A DNA stretch of 64,000 nucleotides from Malachius bipustulatus (Eukaryota; Arthropoda; Insecta; Coleoptera; Melyridae): the NCBI GenBank assembly GCA_910589415.1, contig OU342632.1:46179341-46243340 (forward strand). Reading direction: 5' to 3'. Within the stretch, counting starts at the first letter, position 1, and each line of letters starts with the position of its first letter. Made by a program: the position numbers and the translations under genes. The notes beneath the pieces are model-generated. The model did not search any database and had not been told where the DNA came from. It saw only the letters and a list, made by a program, of their open reading frames with translations. Positions 10,611 to 21,630 of this stretch are shown piece after piece.

Positions 10611-11488
10611 GTTGAATTTATACTATAGGTCTGGACTTTAATTTTTTTAGTTTCTGCAAAGTCTGTATCTAGTTTATTTTTGAGTTTTTTAATAAAGGAA
10701 AGTTATTTGAAAAGTTCCTGCCGACTTCCTCATAATACTGACTGCAAGATCATACTTAATTAAATATAATTTGGTGAAAACCATCAGTTACTTTCCTATA
10801 TTATTTGTAGTTAGGTGCTACTGTGATTTATAAGTTTGGTGGGTAGGTAGGTGATTAAAAAAACCTACAAAGTTTTCAAAATTTATAAAAATACATAATA
10901 AAATTCCATAATGCGCACAAACACTTTCTAAACAATTTATAATATAAATAATTTAAAATATAATAATAATTATTGTTCCTTATATTCAAACAGTCACATG
11001 TTCATTTACCTCCTATAATATTCGCAAAATTATTTTTATTTTATATTTTTAACTCTTCTGTAGATTCTAGAGCTATTAAAATACAAATGATCCAGCCAGC
11101 ACGTGCAACAGTAATAAAAAAAACAGGTAAAAACGCACAATAAATGAAGAATTTACAGGGTGATAAAAGAACATATCAATCGGTTACACACAGTGTGCAT
11201 GTAACTGTTTATAATAATTATTCTTACCACACTAAATTAAAATAGGGTTGAAAATAACACAAAGACACTTTCACTGTAGTTTTACACAGGTTTTTGCACA
11301 AAACAAAGCTCTTTAGCAACACTTTTCCGCACTGTTAGCACGTGCTTTAGATACAAGGTTCGCGGGCCCAGCACTCCTCTGACGTCACATCAGCCTCGTG
11401 GAGTGGTGGGGACGCGACAACATGAGTAGCATAGGAATGGAGCAATCCTATAGTTATATACAGAATCCTTGGGCTTCGTTTAGCTTTA
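10611..11488. other. AT-rich interval with nothing recognised
   Basis: No gene or clear repeat boundary was found. A perfect TGACGTCA site occurs at 11380 in a locally GC-richer patch (about 11340-11430). Confidence 0.4.
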
Positions 11489-11880
11489 GCAGCGATGACG
11501 CGCAGGCTGCGCTCCGGTCTTCTGACGTCACGCGGTTCTAAGATTACACATGAGATTGCACATATCTTTTTTATTGTCAGAAATAAATAAATAATTCTTG
11601 GTAGGCTTGCATAAGTCGGCAACAGCTATCCATTTAACATTTTATAAATTTTCACGGCCAACTAAATCCCAGAGTATTAATAGTCAACTTTGTTTTTCCA
11701 TAATAGATCTAGCACAAAGAAAACCACAAGCAAAAAGGATGGAAGCAATATAATTTGACATTTATTCTATAAACAACCTCGCCGCGATTAATACTTTAAG
11801 TCAAAATAAAACCACAGACGTCATTGCGCAGTAATAACCAAAACAGTAACAGCAATCGGCATACCGTGTATATGTGTATC
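11489..11880. repeat. Dispersed repeat G, copy 1
   Basis: This segment is closely similar to 45078-45600 (for example GATGACGCGCAGGCTGCG and CGGCATACCGTGT). Copy 2 has terminal inverted repeats built on ACACGGTATGCCGAT, so this is probably a TIR transposon whose left end is missing here. It contains foldback-family sequence at about 11560-11720 and a TGACGTCA site at 11523. No coding capacity was seen. Confidence 0.55.
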
Positions 11881-12140
11881 AGTGTATCGTGCGTGGACCT
11901 AAGATTCCTAAGAATCTTATAGGTTTTCGTTTTCATACTTTTATGTTTGTTTATTCTTATTTTGTTCATAAATGTATAGGTACTTTTCCTGGGTACTTCT
12001 ATTTATATTTACGTGCGTCTAGTTTGATAAGAAGTTTATTTCGAAAGTATAGGTAATGGAATAGTCTTACATTTAGAATGTGATGGGTTATTTTATTGGG
12101 TATACGGGTATACCTACCATATCCATTTCGTGCTATTTTA

Positions 12141-13377
12141 ATATCGTGTGATCCACAAAATTTTTCATCAACTATTGCCTTGAATAAAATGAAGCATGTC
12201 TGCCAGATAAAACAATTAGTAGGTGTGTAAGCGAACTACTCCAATCAATGATCTACAAATCATAGAACAATAAACAAAAACATGACTACTTGCATAATGA
12301 ACTTTGTTAGAGTAAAAAACTAGCCTGGAATAGTAACGATATCTGCTGAGTACGTGTGGTGCTGAGCTTATTACTAATTGCAGTTTCGCATTGGTTGTAT
12401 TGTATGTTGTATTTCAAGGAGGATGAACAGCTCGAGCCGTTGTAGGGTATCTGTATTACCGACACTCTGGCCCTTACTAGCGTTAGTGTCGGTAATACAG
12501 GTACCCTAAATCGTTGTTATCTCAGAAACTCAGAATATTCTGTCTTTCTGAATGAGGATAAAACAATATTTCAATTTGACGTTTCCGTTCGAGTTTAGGT
12601 TTTTAAATGTTCCAATTATCATTTTTTATTTTATAATAATTTCACTTCCAAAGCACAAATAATAACAAAATTTATGAAGAATGGTGGTCAAAAATGTCAT
12701 GAATCATAAAAAAGTGACAATTAAGGTAGGTGTGCTTAGTAACATCCCAGTTATTTCATCACGTTCTTAAATTATAGTCATAAATTATTGTTTTTCGCAA
12801 TATCTTTAATATTTTAATGAAACTGACAGGAATTGAAATTTAATATGACACAATACATGAGAATTTGAACTATAGTAGGATTAAGTTTAAAAAGTCAGAT
12901 GTGACGTCACACTAATCGTCCGTGTTCATATTTTTAATTTCACCAGAAAATGTCAAACAGTTAAATGTCAAGTTGTGAACGAGCGTAAATTATCGAAGGA
13001 ATCATTCAAACGATGAATTGAACCGCTTACGTCAGTTTGAGAGCCACTGACAACTACAGAAAATTTATCCTTTGCGCTGTTAATTTAATTCTCATTCAAA
13101 ACCAATGTTGACGTATTTATACTGATTTATGCGGGATGGAGTGTTTAGACAAACTGGACGGTTATAAAAACCACGTATATATGAAACAAAATAAATCGAA
13201 CTATCAATAGGATGTGTATTCTTAATCGATACGTTATGACATTTTAGACTTTATAGGACTATACAAAAGTTATTTCAGAATTATTATTTTAGTAAAATGA
13301 GCTCAGACATGACTGCAATAGCCATCTCTCTCTTCCAAGGCATTAGTTGATGAAAAATTCTGTGGATCACACGATAT
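12141..13377. mobile_element. MITE family A, copy A2
   Basis: The ends ATATCGTGTGATCCACAAAA and its complement match A1 and A3. The 60-bp palindrome is at 12445-12506. Compared with A3, a block of about 380 bp (12885-13262) is extra and appears flanked by ACTATA, so it is probably a later insertion. That block carries a perfect TGACGTCA at 12902. Confidence 0.75.
12445..12506. mobile_element. TIR-only palindromic micro-element in A2
   Basis: A TA-flanked palindrome starts GGGTATCTGTATTACCGACA and ends GTACCC. It is equivalent to 984-1043 and 50582-50641. Confidence 0.65.
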
Positions 13378-13830
13378 TTATTTATTTAATTTAATTTAAT
13401 TCAAACCAGATAGAAATACATACATAATTCACAAAGTAATTACAAATGCAATACCCTACAGAGGTAAACGAGGTTACCTGTGCGTAGGTCTGGCTATAAA
13501 CAATTAAACCCAATAAATAAGTACTTTAAATCTAAATACTAAAACTAAAAACTAACTAATCATAATATTTAATTCCTTTCTTAATGTAAAAAACCACTCC
13601 TCCTGTATGTCTACTATTTGAATCGATTCTTAAAACATTATAACTATAATTGAAAAGTTCACTGTCCCATATATCCATTGTCACATGAGTCTCTGTCACA
13701 CACACTACTGTTGGTTTTTTGGCCTCTGCAAAAACGCTTAGCTCGTCTACATGTGCCACCAAGCTCTGAATATTCTTATAAAAAAAGATATTATAATAAA
13801 CAATAAAAAATGTTAACAATAATTATTAAT
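13378..13830 (-). pseudogene. Internally deleted LINE remnant (endonuclease start fused to 3' tail)
   Basis: On the minus strand, an open frame at 13556-13819 contains an N-terminal apurinic-endonuclease-like segment, with NIQSL, VVCVTETH and GGVVFYIKKG. The matching motifs in intact LINEs are NVRSL, LSETW and GGGVLI. It runs straight into a 3' untranslated segment and a TTAAATAAATAAA-type tail at 13378-13400. The reverse transcriptase is missing. The tail abuts the right end of MITE A2, so one element landed beside the other. Confidence 0.6.
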
Positions 13831-14155
13831 ATTAAATTATTATTATTGTTAAATATTATTTCGTTTTAATAATAATTCGCGATAAGTAAATTTTGTCGCG
13901 TTAAGTACACGAATCTATTGAATCCGGATTCAGTGATCCGGATTCAACTTTCAGGCATGATTCAAATCATATCAAAACGGCTGAAGAGCGAAAGAAAGCA
14001 GCATAGACATAGAGAAATATTTATAGTATGTGTCTCTGGAAAGCAGCCATTATTTTCAAATTTTTTCATTTTCATGACTAAATGCTAGACAGAGGAAAGG
14101 TCACTAAATCCAAAAAGAAGATAGAAGCCAAATCTAACCTTAAAGTTATTCATGT

Positions 14156-14163
14156 TCTTTCCA
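14156..14163 (+). promoter_or_regulatory. Candidate TCT initiator of RpL29
   Basis: TCTTTCCA, with C at 14157, fits the polypyrimidine TCT initiator used by ribosomal protein genes. It lies about 100 bp before the RpL29 start codon. This is inferred from sequence alone. Confidence 0.4.
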
Positions 14164-14255
14164 ACTTCCGTTACATTTTCCATGTGTCTGAGATTGAGTT
14201 TGTTCTAAATTATTAGAAAAATATTTAATAGTTTTTGTCTTGAAAAGAATACACA

Positions 14256-17200
14256 ATGGCAAAGTCGAAAAATCATACCAACAATAACCAAAGTAAGTAA
14301 AAAACTATTGGAATCCGTTCTATATAATATACAGTTGAAAATATATCAATAGGGTCATCAGACCTAACCATCAGACTACCATTTTTGTAAAACCTTTCTT
14401 TTGTAAAACCTTTCGGTAAAGGTTTTACAATACGAAGTTTTAAAGGTTTAAAATCCAAATTTCCATTGGGTTCTAGTTTCCACACAAGGTAACTTCTAGG
14501 TCTAGGATGTCGCAGCCGTCTGGTGAAGTTGGTGGTGAAATGAATTGGCATTACCATTACATCAATAAATTAAGAACGGCTCACACCACACCTGTCCAGC
14601 AAAATCCTCCAGTGAAATTTAAGCAAGTGGCTCACATTAGACCAACATGAAACGACCAATTGCACCAGAAGGCTGCGACATATTATTCACCTTGACTAGG
14701 ACACAAGCAGTGTTGTCTGGTACTGCTTTTCTGGGCTCTGATGTTAGGTTCATTCCGACTCGATGCTCGGTACTGTACGAAAATTGAGTGAGTATCGGTT
14801 CGTAACCGATTTAATGCGCAAGTCAGTTTGTGATAGTTTAAAACTGGTGGTGAGAGCGAGTTGGAACTGGCGTATTTAATTTTTGTATTTATAAAAAAAA
14901 ATGATCGAATCTTAAACTTACCTAAATAATTTTTGTTTCTTATCCTATCCTCTTTACCTGACATTTCAAAATCATCATCGCTGCTAAATTGTGTTATAAG
15001 CAAAATCTGCACATGTCTTGAACCGTCATTTTACGGTTTTGTATCAAGTTGGAACAAACCTATTGCATTGTCATTGCCAATAATGTTTATGTATTTTGGT
15101 TGATCCCAATTTCAGGGCTGTATCTTTTAGGGATGTCAGCGGGTACCCGGGTAGACCCGGGTGATATCCAAATCGGGTCCGATTTTCAAGAACCGGGTAC
15201 CCGATAAATAGTAGATTTAGATAGTTCTTCAGAGAAACCATAATAAGAAAACAAGAACCAGCCATAATAATAATATAATTCAGAAATCTAGAACATCTGT
15301 TCACTATCACTACTACTAACCCTCTCAAAAATGTATCATTCTATTCTAAACTATGATGAACTTCTTTTATTATCATTCATTCAATATAGGGAATCACTAG
15401 AAACACATGTCCACATGCAGGACAAACAGGTTTTCAGAACTCTTGACTTGACGTAAAAATCTGCTTTTCTGCTTTTTAAGGATGGGCAACCTCATAAAAC
15501 CATTAAAATAAAACATCCGGTAATCCGGTATGTACCCTCAACCGCCTAAAAAACCTTGAAATACCTACTTATCACGAATGAAGTGGATGAAAATTATTTA
15601 ATGAAAAATAGGGATGCAACGAATACCGTTTTTTGCCGAATACCGAATACGAATATTCGGCCCGCCGAATACCTATTATGGTTTTGTGAAATTTTTAATT
15701 CCTCTAACAGGCTTCTTTGTCTTTATTTTATTTTCGGGTTGTCCAACTTGTCCATAACCAGTTTTTTACATGCATCTTTCAGTCAAGGATGTGCTTTATA
15801 GGTTGGATTTTAGGTACCTACCTAATAAAACAATAAATTCTCGGAAATGAACATATTGTTGGGTGATTTTTATTGACTTGAATATTTGACTGTTTCATTT
15901 TCTTATTGAAGCTTCATGTTTAGGCAGAACAATAACAGGGTATCAGAGGAATATTCATTGCAGTAAATAATCAATTATTCTTAGAAGTAGGTACTTGGGT
16001 ACTTTATCTTTTTGTTACTGTTCCTGTCATTGAAATTTCAAGCAAGTAGGTAAAGTGTGAGCAATTTCTATAATTTCATTAACTTCCCGGGTATAATAAA
16101 ACACAAGAGGAATGTTATTAAATTTGTTAGATTTCAAGAATGAATAAGACATGTCTAAAATTCACCCATTAGCGTCAACACTGGAATCTGATTCAAGAAG
16201 TCATTCCATATTTCCATTATTGTTGTTTGTCTCTTTTGGTGAAATGGGTAGATATGTACTTTGTCCTTTTCTTTTACGATATACTAGCCTTTCCCCTAAC
16301 CATTGAGTAAGTGGTTTGTTTACAAATTGAAAGGACCCACTTGAAAACGGGAATTCTTTTAAATTTTTATTTTATACATAGAAGTCTGCATTCTGTGTTA
16401 TCTCTGCTATTATTTTAATTAATCTACCAATCGCTAGGTAATAATAGTCTCAAGTACGTAAAAAAACCATGTACTAATCATTCAAATAATTGATACAGAA
16501 CTAAATCACGGAAAAGAATGATTATAAAATGTAAAATGAAATGTAATCTGTTCGCGTTATTAAGCGTCAAGTGTTCACTCCTTAATTCAAACAGCAGTCT
16601 CATAAAATAGAAATAATGACCGCTGCGTACCCCATTCGAACCCACTATGCTCAAGTTTATTTTTTGATTCGAATTTTTTATTCTTCTAGTTTAAGCTTGG
16701 TTGATGCAACCCATTTTGTGTAATTTTCGATTCTCTTCAATTTATGTCTCTTATACTTTTGCTGTAAAATAACCAGGGAAGCTGGAATTTGCAAAAATGC
16801 CGTTTTTTTTACCGTAATTTAAAAATTACCGGTGGTCGATTCAACACCCGGTAGTTTTAATTTTTTTTTCGGGTACCCGGGTTTTGTTTTCGGGTACCCG
16901 GGTTTCGTTTCCGACCGGGTACGACATCCCTAGTATCTTTGAAAGATTACCTTTTGGACATTGATAATTTCAGTTAAATTGTCGCACTTTTTATTCAAGA
17001 ATCTGTGGTAGAGCGTTGGAGGAGGACCTTTTAGCGACACCTTGCATGTATAGCCCAAATATCATTTTTCATGTTTCCATGTCCAGAATATTTATAAATT
17101 AATTAATTACATATAAATTTCTTAATTTTTTAGATCGCAAAGATCACAAGAACGGGATAAAGAAGCCTACACAGCATAGGCATGAATCAACTTTAGGAGT

Positions 17201-17370
17201 ATGTAGAAATCTAATTAGTTAGTTTTTTTTTCTAATAAAGAATTTTTTAGATGGATGCAAAGTTTCTAAAGAACCAAAAGTTCTCCAAGAGGCATAACTT
17301 GAGCACCAAACAACAACTGAAGCGAGCTGCAGAGAGAAAAGCCGCACGAGAAAACAAACAAAAGTCCTAA
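14256..17370 (+). CDS. RpL29: Ribosomal protein L29 (eL29), three exons
   Basis: This encodes the large-subunit ribosomal protein eL29, 73 residues. Exons are 14256-14292, 17134-17198 and 17251-17370; all introns are GT-AG and the frame is maintained. The protein begins MAKSKNHTNNNQN, continues with KNGIKKP and HESTLGMDAKFLKNQ, and ends in a basic tail (ERKAARENKQKS). These are diagnostic for the family. The length fits short insect forms; the vertebrate protein has a long C-terminal extension. Intron 1 is about 2.8 kb and holds a hAT element, while intron 2 is only 52 bp. A poly(A) signal follows at 17385. The gene looks intact. Confidence 0.95.
14293..15119. other. RpL29 intron 1, left part
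   Basis: Intronic sequence before the hAT element. Minus-strand open frames here (14273-14557 and 14683-15012) show no recognisable domain and the first overlaps RpL29 exon 1. I do not call genes. Confidence 0.5.
15128..16932. mobile_element. hAT-type non-autonomous transposon in RpL29 intron 1
   Basis: The ends are TAGGGATGTC and GACATCCCTA, and an exact 8-bp target duplication GTATCTTT lies at 15120-15127 and 16933-16940. Subterminal regions are rich in CCCGGGTACCCG repeats on both sides. No transposase was found. A second end-like sequence (TAGGGATGCAACGAATACCG at about 15610) suggests a truncated inner element. The 8-bp duplication and terminal bases support hAT. Confidence 0.8.
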
Positions 17371-17384
17371 ATGTGATTTTGATT

Positions 17385-17390
17385 AATAAA
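17385..17390 (+). terminator. RpL29 polyadenylation signal
   Basis: AATAAA lies 15 bp after the RpL29 stop codon. Confidence 0.7.
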
Positions 17391-17436
17391 ATTGTTTAAA
17401 ACGAACATGTTTTATTTTTTATTTTCCCTAATTTAA

Positions 17437-17894
17437 CCCTTAGTTGGTAACATACTTTTTTTCACTTTATAAGTAACATCCGTCTCTCAGTCGGTGATCA
17501 TATTACAGTTCCAGCATTATAGGTAACATCCGTCGCTCAGTCGGAATAGGTATTATAATAATATGTATAATTACATATTTATTCTAATGTATTCTAGTAA
17601 ACACAAATATATTTTATTAAAACAAGACTTAATTTCATTTTTATACATTTTTTTATATATTATACCTTTTCATTCACCATACTTTCGACCAACAGCCGAC
17701 TGAGAGATGGACTGAAATATATCGTTCTGAGTAACACCCGTCTCACAGACGTATTTTCGCGAAGGCGGCTATGGACTTTTTGGCAACCAACTAGAACATA
17801 CCTAATACGAAATTTTTGTACATTCGTTCGTTTGGATTCAGCGCACCATCAAAACTTGGCATCCGCCTCAGAGTCGGATGTTACCAACTAAGGG
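17437..17894. mobile_element. piggyBac-type MITE, copy 1
   Basis: The ends CCCTTAGTTGGTAAC and GTTACCAACTAAGGG are flanked by TTAA at 17433-17436 and 17895-17898, the piggyBac target. The element is 458 bp and non-coding. Subterminal repeats of GTAACATCCGTC...CAGTCGG occur in both orientations (17472, 17522, about 17695, about 17860). A second copy in opposite orientation is at 62477-62935. Confidence 0.85.
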
Positions 17895-17898
17895 TTAA

Positions 17899-18272
17899 AT
17901 AATATTTTATGGGTGTCTGTGAGGCAAATTCTTGCAAGTAGTTGAAAGTTCTTTGAAAAATTATAAAAATTCACCCTGTAGGTATGAGTTGCATTTTGTT
18001 TACATTAAACCTCGCATTAAACTTACACACTGCTGTAAAACTGTAAACGAGTACCTAGTTAAAAAATTAAATCAAAATTTTTGCACTGTGCCATGTGCAT
18101 TGTTTTGAATTTGAATGTAGGTATGTACTATTTTTTTTGTAGCCGTGCAACTTCACTGTTTAATTCTAAAATCATACACCATTTATTTGTGTGATTATTT
18201 ATTAGTATTGGATCAATTTGAGTTTGTTTGAATAACCCTCTTTAGACCTCATAGTCCAAGAGAAGGCTGCAG
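17899..18272. other. Intergenic interval with nothing recognised
   Basis: AT-rich sequence with no gene or repeat boundary that I can support. Confidence 0.4.
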
Positions 18273-19139
18273 AAAATGTGTCATCATAAGATGGACGAAC
18301 GAGAAAAATATGAATGATCGCTGAGACTCTAATTAAGAGGAAACGCAAAAGTTGCATGCGAAAATTTTACCAAATATTGTTTTTTTTAATTGTTCATTTA
18401 ATAAATAATTGCAGTAACAATCTTTTATCGGTGGACAAAATGGAATTACCATATTATGGAGGAGGGGGAGAGCGAGACGAATTCAACTTTATAAGGTTGC
18501 CAACCCCACCCTGCCACACACCTCGGCAGCCAGGTGTGGGGGTCGTTTTTCATCAATAATTATTGTATAAACGACATATCAAATTGAAGGTTTCGTTCTC
18601 CTCTATGCATTGCACCAAGGTTGCCTGCACAAAACCTGCCTAGAAAAAGTTTCATTTTCCCAGGCAAATCATTTTGACCGGGAGCAAACTTCCATAAGGA
18701 TTCTGCGGGGACCTTTGAGAAAGTGGTTGACTGTTTACTGAGTATTATGGTAATTTATTGATGTTTATTGATAATAATTGAAAGTATTACTAAAAACTCG
18801 TTTTGGAGCATTTTAGACGCATTTTTTGCAACTATACACATCGCTCTCCACGAATAGCTGGCTCGGGCACCGAGAAACTTTTTCCCAGGAAACATGTTTT
18901 TGGCAGGTTTTGTGCAGGCAACCTTGGTGCAATGCATAGAGGAGATTGAGTCCTTTAATTTGACACGTCGTTTATGCATTCACCTGAAATATTGTTACTG
19001 CAATTATTTATCAAATGAACAATTTGAAAAACCATAGTTTTGGCAGGATTTTTGCACGCAACCTTTGCGTTTTGTCTTAATTAGAGTCTCAACGATCATT
19101 CATATTATTCTCGTTCGTCCATCTTATGATGACACATTT
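18273..19139. mobile_element. Foldback element with arms of about 350 bp
   Basis: The outer arm AAATGTGTCATCATAAGATG (from 18275) is mirrored at the right end. Inner arms around GGTTGCCTGCACAAAACCTG (18620) are mirrored near 18910-18935. The left arm carries about 140 extra bases (18425-18565) absent from the right arm, including a small CACACACCT/AGGTGTG hairpin. The short open frames here are by-products of the inverted repeat. Confidence 0.7.
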
Positions 19140-20100
19140 CCTATCCTACAATGGTCTCTTGGAATATCATTCACTACTGATTTATTGGGTTTTGCTGAAA
19201 TGTAACTAAAGGAATCGTTGGACCTGGAAATGATATGCAACACAAAAAGTGGATTTGTCAGGTTTTCAATCAGAACTCAATTACCAATTTTTTTCAACAG
19301 ACGCCTTTTTATAAAGAAGTACTCTGTTTTTTGCATCCCCCTGAGGTCCGAAATAATAGCAATGATCAAATTTTATATTTGGATCCATCTTATAGAGTCT
19401 GCCCAATATAGGTGATAAAAATAGAAAACTAAAAGTTCCTAGTATCAATAGTAGGTACCAATGGAACTTTCAGTGTACAATGCATGGTATGGTCTGTACA
19501 CTGAGTGTTGTCCGTTGTCATGCCACACTGATTCTGACTAAACAATTTCATTTAATTCGATTTGATTCATACATTTATTTAATTGTAAGTCGAACCAGAT
19601 GTGGTATCGCAGTTCGCGTCAGTGGCGTGTGGTGAGGAATAATGAATATCCTACAAATATATTATTTCCCACAAGTTATTGACGAAGTAGAGCCTTGAAA
19701 CTTTTTGATAACAAAAATGTATAATGCAAGTAAGTAAGCATGATAAAATTGTTATAATCATGATTAGAAATATCATGCATTAGCCTAGCTGCTGGGTGGC
19801 GTTTGAAGAAAGCATACAATCTCCGTTTTCTTTTTCTGCAGTAAAATATCCTAGCAATTTAACCACAAGACCACGTCCTAGGGAGTTCAATCGTTTCCCA
19901 GGCATTTTGTGTAATTTTTTGTACTTCGTTGCGAGAATATACCCTGTCCGTTATTTTTCAAACGTTAGAAAAACAAGGCAATAGATTTTTAGGCATTCAC
20001 ACAATTAATAAGTTACTCGTAGTTTGTAGTTTATCACATCGTACAATATCACAGGTAATTCTGCTAATTTCGTATTAAAAACGTTTCAAATAACAAACCT
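19140..20100. other. Intergenic interval before the LINE
   Basis: No gene was recognised. The phrase CACTGAGTGTTGTC at about 19500 has an inverted partner at about 24850 beyond the LINE, too short to define an element. Confidence 0.35.
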
Positions 20101-20274
20101 CATTAGTATATTTAGCGCTGTCACTGTCAACTGACAGTAGCCGATGAGCTGGACGACAATCTTATCGTATCAAGACGCGAGTCGTACTTCCGTCTCACTC
20201 TCGCTCATCTTTTTAGAATTGCTGACGATTCAAACGTATTTCTGACAATACGTCCCAGTTTAACTCGACTGACT

Positions 20275-21630
20275 ATGCAATGCAATAGAAGGAGTAAGAA
20301 ATATAACAAAAAAAAAAAATTATTTTTACTCATTTTACTCATTTACTGTACTGGTCCTTGTGAGGGGAGTTTCCATCCAGAATGCATCTCACTTTCGGCT
20401 TCAGATGTGGAATTATTAAACCGTAACAAAAACGTACGCTTTACCTGCGACCCTTGTATAAACAAGAAGATAGCCTCTCCAGGAATCCACCTAATTTCTG
20501 AGCTACGTCAGGAACTATCAACATCTCTGAAACTATTAAAAACAGATATTCTGGCTGATTTCGAGAAGCTTATCATTGATCTTACTAAGAGCGTTTCATT
20601 AAACTTTGAAAGAAACATTCGTCCGATTATTAAAGAGGTCGTCTCTGAGACAACGAAGCCTACCTCCACCCCTCCTATGCCCATTGAACCTTATGCAAAA
20701 GTTGTTAAGAATAAGGCTAAGCCGGCTGTCGTAATTCAGCCTAAAAATATGCAGTCCAACTCTGCTACCAGGTCGGATATTCTTCACAGCGTAGATCCAC
20801 TGTCCTCTGGAGTTCAAATTACTAAAGTTAAGAACCTCAAGAATGGTGGGGTACTTGTTGGATGCAGCACTCCTGGCGATACTGAGGCCTTCAAGAACTC
20901 GGTTGGAAGTAAATTAGCTGATAGATACGACGTAAAGGAGTTGAAGGGTGTCAACCCTAGAGTTCGTGTGGTGGGTATCGATGTCAAGCTTGATGGTGAC
21001 ACCTTCATGAAATATTTGTTTGCCATGAATCGTAGGCTGATCTGCGAGAGCTCAGAATCCAAACTAATAAAATTCTGGCCTACCAAGAGAAAAGATAATG
21101 TTTATCAGGCTTTAGTGCATGTTGATCGTCAATCCTATGATCGATTGGTGCAGGCTGGATGTGTTTTCATAGGATACAATAGCTGTTTGGTCTATGATGC
21201 TACAGATGTGACAAGATGCTTCAGATGCTCTAGGTTCAATCACACCTCTAATGTGTTTCATCAAACTTCAAAATATAACTCTGGGGTTATATTTTGAATT
21301 TTCTGACAGCTGATTGGTCTAATGCTCAAAGCCTACGAACGCTACGATGTTTAAACCAATGACATGTTCCAAAATATAACCCCAGGGGTTAAATTTATTG
21401 ATGAATACGGGCCTAAGAGTTGCACTGCTGATCTGTGCTGTCCTAAATGTGCTGGCGCCCATGATGTTAAAGATTGCTCTGCCACTACGCTTCGCTGTAT
21501 TAATTGTGCCTCTTTGGGGGGTGATGGCGGGACTGTTCTGGATGCGGGGCATGCTGCCTGGGATACTAAATGTACAGCTTATGAAAGCGCAAAGAAAACC
21601 CTTCGAGATAGTATTCTTTCCGTTCAATAG
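20275..21630 (+). pseudogene. LINE ORF1 (nucleic-acid-binding), split by a MITE
   Basis: The first part (20275-21251) has an N-terminal PHD-like cluster (CTGPCEGSFHPEC, then FTCDPC), a coiled helical segment, and ends inside a zinc knuckle at CFRCSRFNHTS. A MITE with in-frame stops follows at 21252-21413. The rest (21417-21627) resumes at KSC and has further cysteine and histidine pairs (CCPKC, CINC) before a TAG stop. Without the MITE and one TAA duplication the knuckle fits C-x2-C-x4-H-x4-C and the frame is kept. ORF1p normally coats the element RNA. This copy cannot make a full protein. Confidence 0.8.
21252..21413. mobile_element. MITE family B, copy B1, inside LINE ORF1
   Basis: This 162-bp element contains CATCAAACTTCAAAATATAA at the left and TTGATGAATACGGGCC at the right, nearly identical to B3 (53459-53625). 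A 3-bp duplication TAA flanks it (21249-21251 and 21414-21416). A 3-bp duplication and short inverted ends suggest PIF/Harbinger. Confidence 0.75.

Noticed and set aside
11347..11622. Open frame of 91 codons on the minus strand as a gene
   Set aside because: It overlaps dispersed repeat G and has no recognisable domain, start context or neighbours.
14273..15012. Two minus-strand frames in RpL29 intron 1 as a nested gene
   Set aside because: No domain recognised, one overlaps RpL29 exon 1, and no splice or promoter evidence supports them.
15608..15670. Complete second hAT element nested in the first
   Set aside because: Only one end-like sequence (TAGGGATGCAACGAATACCG) was found; no matching right end was located.
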